Assembly: GCA_016795105.1 (NCBI GenBank)
Contig: JAEUIH010000002.1
Location: 124,001 to 188,000, forward strand
Length of the DNA: 64,000 nt
Direction: 5' to 3'
From: Planctomyces sp.
GTDB lineage: Bacteria > Planctomycetota > Planctomycetia > Planctomycetales > Planctomycetaceae
The translations under genes and the position numbers were made by a program. The notes beneath the pieces were generated by a model, which worked only from the letters and a program-made list of their open reading frames with translations, made no database searches and was not told the DNA's origin. Shown here one piece after another: positions 1 to 10,365 of this stretch (positions are counted from its first letter, which is position 1; the number at the start of each line of letters is the position of its first letter).

Positions 1-2
1 CT

Positions 3-1799
3 GTCCGCACAGACGAGAAGCCGCAGGAAGAACTGACGCGGGAACTGGATCTGCAGACCACAGCGGCGACCTCCCTGAATGTCATCGCGGGAGGTACTCC
101 GTCAACATCTGTTGGTGCTGCCAACCAGCCAGCCGCCGCTCCAGTCAATGTCCAGAAGGCGAACGTCATGCGGGAAGTCGATGTACGTCCCGCTGTCTCC
201 GATGTCTATTTGCCCTCCGATGAACTCATCAGTATGGAGCTCGGCGAAGGTGAGATCACCGGGGAAGTCGGATCGATGGTGGAGGGCTACGGCAATGCCA
301 TGGGGATCGTCACCCAGGAATTGCTCCGAATGATGCGAATTCAGAAAGTCACCGTTATCTGGCTGTTTGACGAATCTGAAAGCCTTGTGGATGACCGACA
401 GGAGATCAAGGAAAATTATCTTCGGGTCTACGATGAACTCGGCATCGCAGCAAATCAGGATGAAGACCTTCGCAAGGGAAGTGAGTTGCTTTTAACAGTC
501 GTTGCCAGTTACGGTTCCACTGTGCATCAGTTGACGCCGCGACCAACAGCAGATGCAACCCAGATTCGCAACGCGATTGACCTGATTCCAGTCGATGAAT
601 CCGGCCAGGAAAACATGTGTCAGTCGATTGCGGCTGTCATTAACGAATACAAGCAGCAGGCGATTCGAGGAAAACGTAAGCTCGCTGTGATTGTGGTCTC
701 GGACGAATCCGGTGACGATGGTGGTGCCGTGGAAGAAGCCATCGTAGCGGCTCGCCAGGCGAAGGCGCCTGTATATTTCATGGGTCGTGAAAGTACGTTT
801 GGCTATCCCTACGCCCATCACCGCTGGATTCACAAAGAGAGCGGAGAACATTTCTGGATTCAAATTCGGCGTGGTCCGGAAACTGCGTTTCCTGAATGTC
901 TGCAGTGGAACGGTCTGCACGCTCGATGGGACGTTCAGGTTGCTGGATTTGGACCCTATGAACAGGTGAGAATCGCGAGGGAGACAGGAGGGATCTACTT
1001 TGTGCTTCCCGGTGAAGAAGAAGCCTTGACCGGTGACGGGGCAAATGACAAACGCAAATACGATTTTCTGGCGATGCGGGAATATCAGCCGACGCTGACT
1101 TCGCGTCCCGAATATGTGCGAGAGCGAGCGGCCAGCAAGTTTCGCGAGACTCTTTGGGCCGTCATCAGTCAGCTCAATCCAACGAACAATGATATTCTGT
1201 TCCAGTCACATGATCCGGAACTCAATATCCAGCACGAGCATTATCCTTTGCTGCCGGATGCATTCCGTCAGACGGCACAGGTCCAGATTGACCGAGCTGC
1301 CAGAGCCATGATTCTGACCAACCGAGCCATCGCAATGCTTGAAGATGTGAAGAGTCTGCGAGCATCGGAAGCAAGCCAGAGATGGAGAGCGGGCTACGAC
1401 CTGGCTCTCAGCCAGCTCTATGTGTTCCGACTTCGCCTCTACCAGTTTCTGCTCACAATCGACAAGCACGCGAACGGTATGCCGAAACTTGAAAACCCAA
1501 TGTCCAATGAGTGGAATATCTGGTGGAGTCCCACCAAGCTGGAGCCGGATGAACAGCAGTACAAGCGGCTTCAGGCTGCATTTGCATTGAAGATGTCAAG
1601 GGACGAATATCTGGCGATGGTTGTTGAAGAAGAGAATCGATCGATTGAACGACTTCAACAGGTCATCAAAGATCATCCGGGGACTCCCTGGGCTTATCGT
1701 GCTCAAAGGGAACTGAATGATGGATTTGGCTTCCGAGTGGCCGATCGTCTCTGGGACCCAAAGGGTGTTCGCAGTACAATCAAGGTCCCCAACTTCTAA
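3..1799 (+). CDS. von Willebrand factor A-like domain protein, 5' end outside window
   Basis: The frame is open from the first bases of the window, so the gene starts upstream and the visible ATG at 168 is probably internal. A hydrophobic strand followed by DESES (about nt 369-383) matches the DxSxS metal-site (MIDAS) motif of von Willebrand A domains, and a second strand ending in VSDES lies near nt 690-710. The rest, about 300 residues, is charged, mostly helical and without a recognisable domain. The part seen contains no membrane segment. The visible N-terminal 50 residues are Ala/Thr/Pro-rich and look like a linker. Family knowledge suggests a metal-dependent protein-binding role; substrate and location are unknown. 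It ends 23 nt before the FmdB-like gene, so the two may be co-transcribed. Confidence 0.75.
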   Translation, partial: VRTDEKPQEELTRELDLQTTAATSLNVIAGGTPSTSVGAANQPAAAPVNVQKANVMREVDVRPAVSDVYLPSDELISMELGEGEITGEVGSMVEGYGNAMGIVTQELLRMMRIQKVTVIWLFDESESLVDDRQEIKENYLRVYDELGIAANQDEDLRKGSELLLTVVASYGSTVHQLTPRPTADATQIRNAIDLIPVDESGQENMCQSIAAVINEYKQQAIRGKRKLAVIVVSDESGDDGGAVEEAIVAARQAKAPVYFMGRESTFGYPYAHHRWIHKESGEHFWIQIRRGPETAFPECLQWNGLHARWDVQVAGFGPYEQVRIARETGGIYFVLPGEEEALTGDGANDKRKYDFLAMREYQPTLTSRPEYVRERAASKFRETLWAVISQLNPTNNDILFQSHDPELNIQHEHYPLLPDAFRQTAQVQIDRAARAMILTNRAIAMLEDVKSLRASEASQRWRAGYDLALSQLYVFRLRLYQFLLTIDKHANGMPKLENPMSNEWNIWWSPTKLEPDEQQYKRLQAAFALKMSRDEYLAMVVEEENRSIERLQQVIKDHPGTPWAYRAQRELNDGFGFRVADRLWDPKGVRSTIKVPNF

Positions 1800-1822
1800 G
1801 GAATTGTGTCAGGAAGTCTGTT

Positions 1823-2050
1823 ATGCCAATGTTTGAATTCGCCTGCGAAAAGTGCGAAAAAGAATTTGAGATGCTGGTTGACCGAAACGAATCTCCGGTA
1901 TGCCCACATTGCGGCTCGACTCGACTGGAGAAACTCATGAGCGTCTCCTCAGGCCGTGTCGCAGGTTCAAAGGCCCTCCCCATTGCCAGCTCATGTCCTC
2001 CACCATCCCACGGTCCGTGCGGACCAGGCTGTTGCAGAATTCCCGGATAG
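1823..2050 (+). CDS. FmdB-family zinc ribbon protein
   Basis: A 75-residue protein beginning MPMFEFACEKCEKEFE, which is the characteristic start of the FmdB/CxxC_CxxC_SSSS family. Two CxxC knuckles (CEKC at residues 8-11 and CPHC around 27-30) form a predicted zinc ribbon. The C-terminus is Gly/Pro/Cys-rich (CGPGCC), as often seen in this family. The family is called 'putative regulatory protein', but its molecular role is not established. It lies just after the vWA gene, and the next gene probably overlaps its 3' end. Confidence 0.85.
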   Translation: MPMFEFACEKCEKEFEMLVDRNESPVCPHCGSTRLEKLMSVSSGRVAGSKALPIASSCPPPSHGPCGPGCCRIPG

Positions 2051-2982
2051 ATCCTTTGACCGTTCAGTGGGCAACTCAGCTTCAAGGCGATCTTCGATTT
2101 GCCATCGTGGAATCGCTGGCCGACTGGCTTCATGGCCAGTCGGCCGTTTCATTTCCGGGTGCGCTGCTGTTTGATCGGTCGCGACTCCTCGTGGCCGCGG
2201 GCTTTTCAACGGATTCTGCCTCCGTTGTTTCGGCAACCACTCCAATTGTTGCACCTGATCACGAGCCCGCCAGCATTCCAAGTCACGTGCTCCAGTTGTA
2301 TTCGGGGCTCGCGTACTATGCTCGCTCTCAGGGCTGGCCCGCCATTCGATGTCTGATCTCCTTTCCCGTTGACGATGAAACCCGATTTCAGTTCTCCGAA
2401 TGCCCATGGGAAGAGGCGGCAATCATTCAACACTGGTGCCGAGAGTGTTCAATCGTTGCCGAGAGTGGTTCGACGCTGTCGTTAAGGGATGGTTCACAAA
2501 TCGAGATTCTGGAAACGGACGCTGGCTTGATTCAGCATCAGACAGAAGACTTGCGGCTGATCCTTGAGAGCTCGGATGACCTGCCGGATGCGCTCCGGCC
2601 TCGCGCTGACGATCTGATCGGCAACTGGATCCGTCTCGACGGAGTTCGCTACTTCATTGCACGTAAGAAGTCAAAATATCCTAACTCAGGCTGCATCGGA
2701 CTTGTCGTGATCTGCGGCAGAAACATTGAATACCTGGGAGTCAGTCCAGGGTATCGTCGACAGGGGGTTGGCGCTGCATTGGTGAACGAATCCATCCGCA
2801 TGATCGAACGTCACTCTTGCCGTGATTCTGCATTGCGGGGTGGGTCGCAGGGGAATTCTGAGGTGACTGCATATTCCGATGCTTCCAACGTCGCCGCCAA
2901 TCGCCTGTATGATCGGTTGGACTTCCATGTGAAATCAAAATGGCTGCTGCTCGTGTGGCCGGAAAAGAAGCCTGCAGGCTGA
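1993..2982 (+). CDS. GNAT-family N-acetyltransferase
   Basis: About 329 residues. The C-terminal third carries a GNAT fold: the strand YLGVSP is followed by the acetyl-CoA pyrophosphate loop RRQGVGAAL, then a late motif with N-AANRLYDRLDF typical of motif B (ASNxxAxxLYxxLGF). The N-terminal 200 residues have no recognisable domain and may bind the acceptor substrate, which is unknown. The start is uncertain. ATG at 1993 overlaps the FmdB-like gene by 58 nt, whereas a TTG at 2056, just after that gene's stop and preceded by a GGA-type site, is an alternative. The frame is open further upstream, but only within the FmdB-like coding region. Confidence 0.75.
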   Translation: MSSTIPRSVRTRLLQNSRIDPLTVQWATQLQGDLRFAIVESLADWLHGQSAVSFPGALLFDRSRLLVAAGFSTDSASVVSATTPIVAPDHEPASIPSHVLQLYSGLAYYARSQGWPAIRCLISFPVDDETRFQFSECPWEEAAIIQHWCRECSIVAESGSTLSLRDGSQIEILETDAGLIQHQTEDLRLILESSDDLPDALRPRADDLIGNWIRLDGVRYFIARKKSKYPNSGCIGLVVICGRNIEYLGVSPGYRRQGVGAALVNESIRMIERHSCRDSALRGGSQGNSEVTAYSDASNVAANRLYDRLDFHVKSKWLLLVWPEKKPAG

Positions 2983-3108
2983 TCGGACGTGCGGAATCGC
3001 CAGTTTTGGGTTGACGACTGCCCGGAAGTGCAAAACGTTGATGGATTTCCTATCATGTGAGTTCAATGATGTGCCTGCAGTGACTGAATTCAGTTGGGAA
3101 ATGAAATC

Positions 3109-3678
3109 ATGAAGTGGACAGTAATTGCGTTTGTGCTGGGAGCCGCCTTGTCGTGGGGTGTTTATGTTCCGGTGGTTCACGAAGCGACCACAAAACTCGG
3201 AAGCAACCTCCGCGCGTTTCTAATGGTCGGGGTCGCCTATTTTCTTGTGGCTGTCATCGTTCCAAGCATCTTCATTTTTCTTCTGAAGACTGATCCAACG
3301 GCAAAGAATGTTGCAAAACTGAACTGGGATACCCCACACATGCTGTGGGGTATTGCCGCCGGAACCGCCGGCGCGCTGGGGGCGTTATGCGTCATCTTTG
3401 CAGTTCGGGATGCAGGAGCGATTGGCCCATTGATCGTAGCCCCTCTCGTCTTTGCGGGAGCCCCGATCATCAATACCATCGCGTCGTTTACGATTTTTGC
3501 CCACGGCAAAAAGTTTGCGGCACCAGGAGGCCTGTTCTATCTGGGTTTGGTGCTCGCGGCTGGCGGGATGGTCATGGTGTGGTTCAATAAACCAAAACCT
3601 GAACCCGAACAAAAACCGGCTGCCGCTGCCGCTGCGGCGCCAATTCCCGGTAGTTCTTCATCAGGCAAACAGGCCTGA
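3109..3678 (+). CDS. Small multi-pass membrane protein, DMT/EamA-like
   Basis: A 189-residue hydrophobic protein with about four to five predicted membrane segments (near residues 3-21, 35-58, 82-102, 108-130 and 143-162) and a Pro/Glu/Lys- then Ala-rich cytoplasmic tail. The Gly/Ala-rich helices and the pattern around AVRDAGAIGPLIVAPLVFA resemble half of a drug/metabolite or sugar transporter of the DMT superfamily. The match is weak and no substrate can be named. The start at ATG 3109 is preferred over an in-frame TTG at 3094 because a GGGAA site lies 8 nt before the ATG. It is followed 45 nt later by polX. Confidence 0.65.
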   Translation: MKWTVIAFVLGAALSWGVYVPVVHEATTKLGSNLRAFLMVGVAYFLVAVIVPSIFIFLLKTDPTAKNVAKLNWDTPHMLWGIAAGTAGALGALCVIFAVRDAGAIGPLIVAPLVFAGAPIINTIASFTIFAHGKKFAAPGGLFYLGLVLAAGGMVMVWFNKPKPEPEQKPAAAAAAAPIPGSSSSGKQA

Positions 3679-3723
3679 GCCGTGCACGTCTGTCCCGGCG
3701 ACCTTTGAGAAACGGGTACGGCC

Positions 3724-5433
3724 ATGAAGAATGAGCAGATTGCTCAGTGTTTTGAGCTACTGGCGGATCTCCTTGAGATTCAGGGGGCAAATCCGTTTCG
3801 AATTCGCGCCTACCGCAATGCGGCAAGGACGATTTCTTCCACGGCTCAATCCCTTGCCGATCTTGTCACTTCCCAACAGGATTTGACCTCACTGGACGGA
3901 ATTGGCAAAGACCTCGCAGCCCAGATTCGCGAGATCATTACGACTGGGCACCATACGCAGCTGGAGGAACTTCAGGAGCAAATCCCTCCGGGTGTTCTGG
4001 ACATGTTGCGGATTCCGGGTGTTGGTCCAAAGAAGGTCGCGGTGTTCTTTAAAGACCTGCATCTGACGAGCCTGGATGAACTCCAGGCTGCTGCGGAAGC
4101 GGGACGACTTTCCGAACTGAAAGGGTTTGGGAAGAAGACGGAACAGTCCATCCTGCAGAATATCGCTCAGGCGAGGCAGGATGCTCAAAGAATTTCCATC
4201 GCCGATGCTCGTGCTGCTTCCGAAACAATTGTGGAAGATCTCCTGAAGCTGCCTGGGGTTCGACACGCATCCGTTGCCGGAAGTTGTCGACGTCGCAGAG
4301 AGACATGCGGTGATCTGGATGTGCTCGCGACGTGTGATGACGTCAATATTCCAATGGACGCACTCGCCGCTCATCCTCTGGTTGATTCCGTCCTTCAGCG
4401 GGGCGACACCAAACAGCGAGTTCGTCTGAAGACGGGTGTTGAGCTGGATCTGCGAGTCGTCCCGGACGAATCGTACGGTGCTGCATTGCAGTACTTTACC
4501 GGCTCGAAGGAACACAATGTTGTGGTTCGACAGCGAGCCAAAGACCTTGGTCTGAAGGTGAACGAGTATGGCGTTTTCCGTGGCGACGAATATGTTGCCG
4601 GGCGCACAGAAGAAGATGTTTACGCCGCCATCGGCTTACCATGGATGCCACCTGAACTGCGGGAAAATCGACTCGAATTCAATATGATCGCTGCCGGAGG
4701 AATTCCGGAACTGGTGACGCTGAGCGATATCCAGGGCGATCTGCACATGCACACAACGGCTTCGGACGGTGCAGGAACGATCGAACAAATGGCCGAAGCC
4801 GCTCGCGAGCGAGGGCTCAGGTATATTGCGATCACCGATCACAGCAAACGCGTCTCGATGGCCAATGGGCTCGACGCCGTCCGCCTGAGAAAACACTGGG
4901 GTGAGATCCGGAAGATTCGCGAAAAGATCTCGGGGATTGAAATCCTGTGTGGAATCGAGTGCGACATCCTCGAAGACGCAACGATGGATCTTCCGGATGA
5001 TGTGCTGGAGGAAGCCGACTGGGTCATTGCTGTCCTGCACTATGGTCTCAAGCAGCCTCGTGAACAGATCATGAAACGCCTGATGACTGCGGTCCGAAAT
5101 CCACATGTTGATATCATTGGACACCCAACCGGAAGACTCGTCGGACGCCGCGAAGGCGCTGATGTCAACATGACGGAACTTTTGAAAGCGGCGGCTGATC
5201 ATAAGGTCATGATGGAAATCAATGCTCACCCAAAACGTCTGGACCTCGACGATATTAACGCTTCGGCTGCGCGGGATCTCGGTATTCCAATTGTGATCAG
5301 TACAGATTCTCACAGCGTCAATGGTTTTGATGTGATGCAATATGGTGTTGATCAGGCACGCCGTGCGGGGCTGACTCGGGCGGATGTTGCAAATACGAGA
5401 TCCCTGCAGGAGTTTAAGAAACTCCTGAAGTAG
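3724..5433 (+). CDS. polX: DNA polymerase/3'-5' exonuclease PolX
   Basis: A family X DNA polymerase for repair and gap filling, of the usual bacterial length (569 residues). The order of domains is an N-terminal 8-kDa-like/helix-hairpin-helix region ([10 protein letters not shown] near residue 98 and LKGFGKKT near 131), a nucleotidyltransferase palm with the [15 protein letters not shown] signature (about 185-199, catalytic DLD), and a C-terminal PHP phosphoesterase domain starting at [11 protein letters not shown] (about 339) with later metal-ligand motifs HYGL, GHPTGR and STDSHS. The PHP domain of bacterial PolX supplies 3'-5' exonuclease activity. All key residues seen are intact. Confidence 0.95.
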   Translation: MKNEQIAQCFELLADLLEIQGANPFRIRAYRNAARTISSTAQSLADLVTSQQDLTSLDGIGKDLAAQIREIITTGHHTQLEELQEQIPPGVLDMLRIPGVGPKKVAVFFKDLHLTSLDELQAAAEAGRLSELKGFGKKTEQSILQNIAQARQDAQRISIADARAASETIVEDLLKLPGVRHASVAGSCRRRRETCGDLDVLATCDDVNIPMDALAAHPLVDSVLQRGDTKQRVRLKTGVELDLRVVPDESYGAALQYFTGSKEHNVVVRQRAKDLGLKVNEYGVFRGDEYVAGRTEEDVYAAIGLPWMPPELRENRLEFNMIAAGGIPELVTLSDIQGDLHMHTTASDGAGTIEQMAEAARERGLRYIAITDHSKRVSMANGLDAVRLRKHWGEIRKIREKISGIEILCGIECDILEDATMDLPDDVLEEADWVIAVLHYGLKQPREQIMKRLMTAVRNPHVDIIGHPTGRLVGRREGADVNMTELLKAAADHKVMMEINAHPKRLDLDDINASAARDLGIPIVISTDSHSVNGFDVMQYGVDQARRAGLTRADVANTRSLQEFKKLLK

Positions 5434-5490
5434 CATCGACCGGACGGTGCACAAGAATGGCCTGAAGAAAACACATAGAGTTCGGGAGTA

Positions 5491-8400
5491 ATGACTTTGC
5501 ACATTCATCTCACTCGCAGTTCGGGTATTCGCACAATCCGTGCCGGTTGCATGTTGATATGGTTGATGTGTGGTGCAGGGTTCGTCCGGCAGGCAGCAAT
5601 TGCGTCCAATGCGCCGAGCCCGGATGCTCAGACTCTCGCGCTGGAACAGGCACCAGAGAAGTCACGGGTTCAAAGTGGCCTTCAGGCGCTGTACCGATTT
5701 CAGGATGTCACCGACGGTATCATTCGTGACGAATCCGGAAGTGGCGAACCGCTCAATCTTCGGATCGACAAGCCACAGGCGACGGCCGTTCGATCTGGTC
5801 GATTCCATATTCAGTCCGCAGTTGTCATTGCTTCTGACGGACCTGCAACAAAGGTGATCAATGCGGTCAAAGCGTCAAAGGAGTTCACACTCGAGGCCTG
5901 GCTGAAGCCTCTGGACAGCCGGCAGGCCGGCCCGGCAAGGATCATCAGCCTGTCGAGTGACCCGTCGAACAGAAACCTGACACTCGGGCAGGACAAGAAC
6001 AGATTTGATGTTCGGCTTCGATCATCGACTACCGACAACAACGGAATGCCATCAACTCCGTGGCCCGATGACAGTGTGAAGTCCGCAGATAGTCATGTGA
6101 TGCTGACCAGAGCTTTTGATGGAGCTTTGAATCTATACTCTGACGGACGGCTGATGAAAACGGCTTCCGTACCCGGAACGTTTGACAACTGGGCCGACGA
6201 CTACCGTTTGGTGATCGCCAATGAACTTAGCGGAGACCGTCCATGGCACGGTGAAATTGCTCTTGTAGCCGTGTATTCCAGAGCATTGTCTGCTGAAGAA
6301 GTTGCGGTGAACTTTGAGGCTGGTCCGCCGGCAGGTGTCAACTACGCGTCAATGCTGCCGGCTGCGACAGCAGATCCTGTTGACTTTGTTTCCGATGTAC
6401 AACCCATCTTTCGCAAGCACTGTTATGAATGCCATTCCGGAGATCAGGAAGACGGAGGACTGAATCTTGGGATTCGGCAGCGAGCACTTCAGGGTGGTCA
6501 CAATGGGCCTGCATTTGTTGTCGGGGACAGTAGTCAGAGTCGAATGGTTCATCTCGCCGCGGGCATTGATCAAAGTCTGGTTATGCCGCCTGAGAGTGAA
6601 GGATTGTCTGATGCGGAGATTGGTATCATCAGAGCCTGGATTGACCAGGGTGCGAATTGGCCGGTTGGCGTTGATATCGCCGATCCTCGAGAGGAAAAGG
6701 CTCGAACACATTGGGCGTTTCAGCCGCTGCACAACGTAGAGTTGCCCACGGTTGTTGCGACGACATGGATCAGAACCGAGATCGATCGGTTTATTCTTTC
6801 CAGGCTGGAAGCGGAGTCCATGCAGCCTGCTCCGCCTGCGGAACCTGAAAAGCTGATTCGTCGGATTTCATTCGACCTGATTGGAATGCCTCCGACGCCT
6901 GAGGAGACTGATGAATTTATTCAGGCCTGTCAGACAGACCGGGAATCTGCAGTCAAGGAATTGGTGGATCGAATGCTGGCAAGTCCTCACTACGGTGAAC
7001 GCTGGGGACGGCACTGGCTGGATGTCGCGCGATATGCCGACAGCGATGGGCAGGAAAGTGACCGCGATCGGCCAACGGCATGGCACTATCGAGACTTCGT
7101 TCTGAAGTCTTTTAATGTCGATCGACCCTATGACGAGTTTATCAGGTGGCAACTGGCCGGTGATGAATACCAACCAGAGAACCCTGAAGCCGTAGCAGCC
7201 ACCGGGTTCCTTGCAGCAGGTCCATTCGCCGCTCTTCCGGATCGCCTTATGGAAGACGAGCGGCTGCGGAATCGATACAACGAGCTCGACGATATGATGT
7301 CAACGGTCGGTACCGGAATGCTGGGGCTCACTCTTGGCTGTGTTCGATGCCATGACCATAAGTACGATGCCATTCCGGCTCGTGACTATTATCGAATGCT
7401 GAGCGCCTTTCATAGTGGGGAACGGGCCGAGGTTCCTCTGGGTAACACCGGGGAGAAGGTGTTGGGTTATCGGGATATTGGCCCGGAACCCGGACCAACA
7501 TGGCTATATCAGCGTGGCAACTACTACGATCGTGATCAGCCGGTGTCGCTGGGGTTTGTGTCCATCCTGACAAATGGTCGAACGCCTGAAGAATTCTGGC
7601 AGGTGGCTCGCGCGGAAAGCCCTGCCAGCAACAGCAGCGGTCAGCGACGGGCTTTGGCCGAATGGATGACAGATGTCGATCACGGGGCGGGAGCTTTGCT
7701 TGCCAGAGTCTTTGTGAATCGAATCTGGCAACATCATTTTGGATATGGCATCGTGCGAACTGTGGGAGATTTCGGCGTTCGCTCTGACTCTCCCACGCAT
7801 CCGAAGCTGTTGGAGTGGCTGGCGAACGACTTTGTTCGCAACGGCTGGCAGGTGAAGCGAATTCATAGAATGATTCTGCTCAGCTCGACATGGCAGCAGT
7901 CCGTCGTGAAGCAGCAACAAGGCGATGCGGAGGCGTCAGGTAAGTCTGACGCCGATCCCGACAACCGACTGCTTTCTGAAATGCGGTTGACTCGTCTGGA
8001 GGGCGAAGTTCTTCGGGACAGTATGCTTGTGATCAGCGGCAGTCTGGATCGCTCTTTGTATGGACCTGCCGTCAAGCCTCCGATTGCACAGGAAGCAATT
8101 CTTGCAAGAAACCTGAAGGATGGATATCCGGACAATATTTCCGATGCGCCTCAACTGCGTCGACGGTCCGTGTACCTGTTTCACAAACGGGTCGTTCCGT
8201 ATCCGCTTCTGCAGGCGTTCGATAAGCCGGATGCACAGCAGAGCTGCAGCAAGCGTGACCGGACGACCGTGGCTCCACAGGCTTTGGCACTCCTCAATGA
8301 CCCGTTTGTCCGGACTGTATCGCTGGAGTTTGCCGATCGCCTGATTCGCGAGCAGGCTGCGACGAGTCAGAACTCAGATGTTCATGACATGGTTGTACGT

Positions 8401-8592
8401 GGTTATCGGCTCGCCGTTGGCCGAATTCCAACGGCAAGTGAACTGACGGCAAGTGTTCAGTTCATCGAGAGTCAGCAAACGAGGCGGATTGAAGCGAGTT
8501 CCGTTGAGTCGTCTGAGGCTGCTCTGCGAGCTGCCGTCGGTGATTTCTGCCAGGTGCTGTTTAGCCTGAATGAGTTCCTTTACGTTGACTGA
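5491..8592 (+). CDS. PSCyt1/DUF1549/DUF1553 protein with LamG domain
   Basis: A 1033-residue secreted protein of a family greatly expanded in Planctomycetes. After an N-terminal signal-like segment (to about residue 38) comes a concanavalin-like LamG domain (about 60-275, with the typical FTLEAWLKP strand). Next is a planctomycete cytochrome-like PSCyt1 module with the haem-type motif CYECH (about 311), then DUF1549 with a second CxxCH (CVRCH, about 617), then DUF1553 (about 710-1000). GGGAG precedes the ATG by a good distance. The following DUF1501 gene is its usual partner. The family function is unsettled; roles in polysaccharide degradation or periplasmic redox chemistry have been proposed. 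Haem binding is inferred from the motifs only. Confidence 0.93.
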   Translation: MTLHIHLTRSSGIRTIRAGCMLIWLMCGAGFVRQAAIASNAPSPDAQTLALEQAPEKSRVQSGLQALYRFQDVTDGIIRDESGSGEPLNLRIDKPQATAVRSGRFHIQSAVVIASDGPATKVINAVKASKEFTLEAWLKPLDSRQAGPARIISLSSDPSNRNLTLGQDKNRFDVRLRSSTTDNNGMPSTPWPDDSVKSADSHVMLTRAFDGALNLYSDGRLMKTASVPGTFDNWADDYRLVIANELSGDRPWHGEIALVAVYSRALSAEEVAVNFEAGPPAGVNYASMLPAATADPVDFVSDVQPIFRKHCYECHSGDQEDGGLNLGIRQRALQGGHNGPAFVVGDSSQSRMVHLAAGIDQSLVMPPESEGLSDAEIGIIRAWIDQGANWPVGVDIADPREEKARTHWAFQPLHNVELPTVVATTWIRTEIDRFILSRLEAESMQPAPPAEPEKLIRRISFDLIGMPPTPEETDEFIQACQTDRESAVKELVDRMLASPHYGERWGRHWLDVARYADSDGQESDRDRPTAWHYRDFVLKSFNVDRPYDEFIRWQLAGDEYQPENPEAVAATGFLAAGPFAALPDRLMEDERLRNRYNELDDMMSTVGTGMLGLTLGCVRCHDHKYDAIPARDYYRMLSAFHSGERAEVPLGNTGEKVLGYRDIGPEPGPTWLYQRGNYYDRDQPVSLGFVSILTNGRTPEEFWQVARAESPASNSSGQRRALAEWMTDVDHGAGALLARVFVNRIWQHHFGYGIVRTVGDFGVRSDSPTHPKLLEWLANDFVRNGWQVKRIHRMILLSSTWQQSVVKQQQGDAEASGKSDADPDNRLLSEMRLTRLEGEVLRDSMLVISGSLDRSLYGPAVKPPIAQEAILARNLKDGYPDNISDAPQLRRRSVYLFHKRVVPYPLLQAFDKPDAQQSCSKRDRTTVAPQALALLNDPFVRTVSLEFADRLIREQAATSQNSDVHDMVVRGYRLAVGRIPTASELTASVQFIESQQTRRIEASSVESSEAALRAAVGDFCQVLFSLNEFLYVD

Positions 8593-8622
8593 TGCGATCG
8601 TATTCCTGTGAAGGAGCCGAAC

Positions 8623-10059
8623 ATGTCCCGGACTTCGAAAATGTCGACTTCAAGTTCATCCTGCCGTGGAAGATCCATGCACGGGTTGAGTCGTCGAGAA
8701 CTTCTGCAGAAGGCTGGCGGTGGAATTGGAACACTCGCGCTGGCTCAATTGTTGTGTGGTTCAGGTGCACAGGCTCAGGAATTGAATCCGAACCCGCTGG
8801 CTCCTCGCGATGGTCATTTCCCCGCCAAAGTGAAGTCCGTCATCTGGTTGTTCATGGAAGGTGCGCCGAGTTCGGTGGACCTGTTTGATCCAAAACCGGA
8901 ACTGAATCGACGAGATGGACAGAAAATCTCGATCGACGTCTTCAACGGAAATCCCGGCCCATTGATGAAGTCCCCGTTTTCATTCCAGCAGTACGGACAA
9001 AGCGGAGCCTGGGTCTGTGATCGCTATCCCAATGTTGCGAAGCATGTTGACGATTTCGCGTTCATCAAATCACTGCATAGCGACTCAAATGACCATGTCC
9101 CGGCGTTGTATCAAATCAACACGGGAATCGCTCGCCCCGGATTTCCAGCCGCAGGAGCATGGGTGACGTATGGCCTCGGCACGGAGAATCAGAACTTGCC
9201 AGGCTTTGTTGTTCTTGGAAACAACCAGGGGATCAAAGGGGGGCCATTGAACTGGCATGCAGGATTTCTGCCTGCAGCGCACCAGGGAACCCTGTTTCGG
9301 CCGGAAGGGACACCAATTCTGAATCTGACTCGCCCTGCCGGTGTGTCAGGTGAAGATCAGCGACGGCAGCTGGACCTGCTGGCGAAACTCAACGAAGAAC
9401 ATCTTGCTGCCCATCCTGGAGAAGCAGAACTGCTGGGCCGAATTCAGTCGTTCGAACTTGCATACAGAATGCAGACCGATGCAGTCAGGATGATTGATTT
9501 TTCGGATGAGACTGCCGACACGCGAGCGATGTACGGTGTCGACGAAAAGGAGACTCGCTCTTACGGTTCAAAGTGCCTGCTGGCACGGAGGCTGGTGGAG
9601 AGCGGTGTTCGTTTTGTTCAGGTCTACAGTGACGGGGAATGGGACGCACACAGCGACCTGACTGCAAATCACACGGGCCATTGTCGAGCAACCGATGTTC
9701 CAATCGCCGGACTCCTGACCGATCTGAAACAGCGAGGCCTCATGGATTCAACGCTGGTCATCTGGGGAGGTGAGTTTGGCCGAATGCCAGTTTCGCAGGG
9801 GAAAGACGGACGGGACCACAATCCTCAGGGATTCATGGCATGGATGGCAGGAGCCGGGATCCGCAAGGGAGCGAGCTTCGGTGAAACGGATGAGATCGGC
9901 TACAAGGCTGTCGTCGACCCGGTCACAGTCCACGACCTGCACGCAACGATGCTTCATCTGCTTGGCATCGACCATAAGCGCCTGACGTTTCTTCACAACG
10001 GCCGCGAATACCGCCTCACCGACGTCGCCGGCAACATCCTCCAGCCCATCCTCGCATAA
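8623..10059 (+). CDS. DUF1501 protein, Tat-exported
   Basis: A 478-residue DUF1501 protein (alkaline phosphatase/sulfatase-like fold). The start is ATG 8623, set by AAGGAG at 8611-8616. The N-terminus has a twin-arginine signal, SRRELLQKAGGG, followed by a hydrophobic stretch ending near ALAQLLCGSGAQAQ. Conserved family motifs include WLFMEGAPSSVDLFDPKP near residue 75, VYSDGEWDAHSD and WGGEFGRMP, plus a late GRDHNPQGFMAW. It lies 30 nt after the DUF1549/DUF1553 gene and is almost certainly co-transcribed with it. These two families are routinely paired in Planctomycetes. The enzymatic activity is unknown. The stop codon abuts the inverted-repeat element that follows. Confidence 0.93.
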   Translation: MSRTSKMSTSSSSCRGRSMHGLSRRELLQKAGGGIGTLALAQLLCGSGAQAQELNPNPLAPRDGHFPAKVKSVIWLFMEGAPSSVDLFDPKPELNRRDGQKISIDVFNGNPGPLMKSPFSFQQYGQSGAWVCDRYPNVAKHVDDFAFIKSLHSDSNDHVPALYQINTGIARPGFPAAGAWVTYGLGTENQNLPGFVVLGNNQGIKGGPLNWHAGFLPAAHQGTLFRPEGTPILNLTRPAGVSGEDQRRQLDLLAKLNEEHLAAHPGEAELLGRIQSFELAYRMQTDAVRMIDFSDETADTRAMYGVDEKETRSYGSKCLLARRLVESGVRFVQVYSDGEWDAHSDLTANHTGHCRATDVPIAGLLTDLKQRGLMDSTLVIWGGEFGRMPVSQGKDGRDHNPQGFMAWMAGAGIRKGASFGETDEIGYKAVVDPVTVHDLHATMLHLLGIDHKRLTFLHNGREYRLTDVAGNILQPILA

Positions 10060-10339
10060 AAGGTGCCACGGACCGTTTTGGTAAGATAGGGTGTCTTTGT
10101 CTGGCTCCGATGGTTTGCATCTGGTGAGCGAACCTCAAACGATTGCGGAATCACGAATTGTTCTCCAGCAAATTCAGGGAGGTCCGCAGACTGGGAACTC
10201 AAATGTCGTTGTGCACCAGTTCTCAGAGGTTGAAGATGAGGGTTGGTCTGGGTTGAGACGTCGAGCCAGTGAGTCTTTGCACAAAGGGAAAGTGAATCCA
10301 TAAATCCCCTATATTAACAAAACGGTCCGTGGCACCTTT
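10059..10339. repeat. 281-bp element with inverted termini (MITE/REPIN-like)
   Basis: The left end, beginning AAAGGTGCCACGGACC at 10059, is repeated exactly in inverse orientation at 10318-10339, giving 22 bp of perfect match. Similarity continues inward for about 11 more bases with two mismatches. The interior shows no convincing coding frame. The first base of the left end is the last base of the upstream stop codon, so the element sits exactly at the end of the DUF1501 gene. The GTGCCACGGACC core resembles motifs near REP-associated (Y1) transposases in Planctomycetes, as I recall them. No transposase lies nearby and no clear target duplication was seen. Confidence 0.75.
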
Positions 10340-10365
10340 AATGGGGTTGGGGACATGTGTTCTGT

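Noticed and set aside
3889-4515. Minus-strand frame of 208 codons
   Set aside because: Shadow of polX.
10091-10303. Short frames inside the inverted-repeat element as a transposase remnant
   Set aside because: About 70 codons with no Y1 HUH or other transposase motif.
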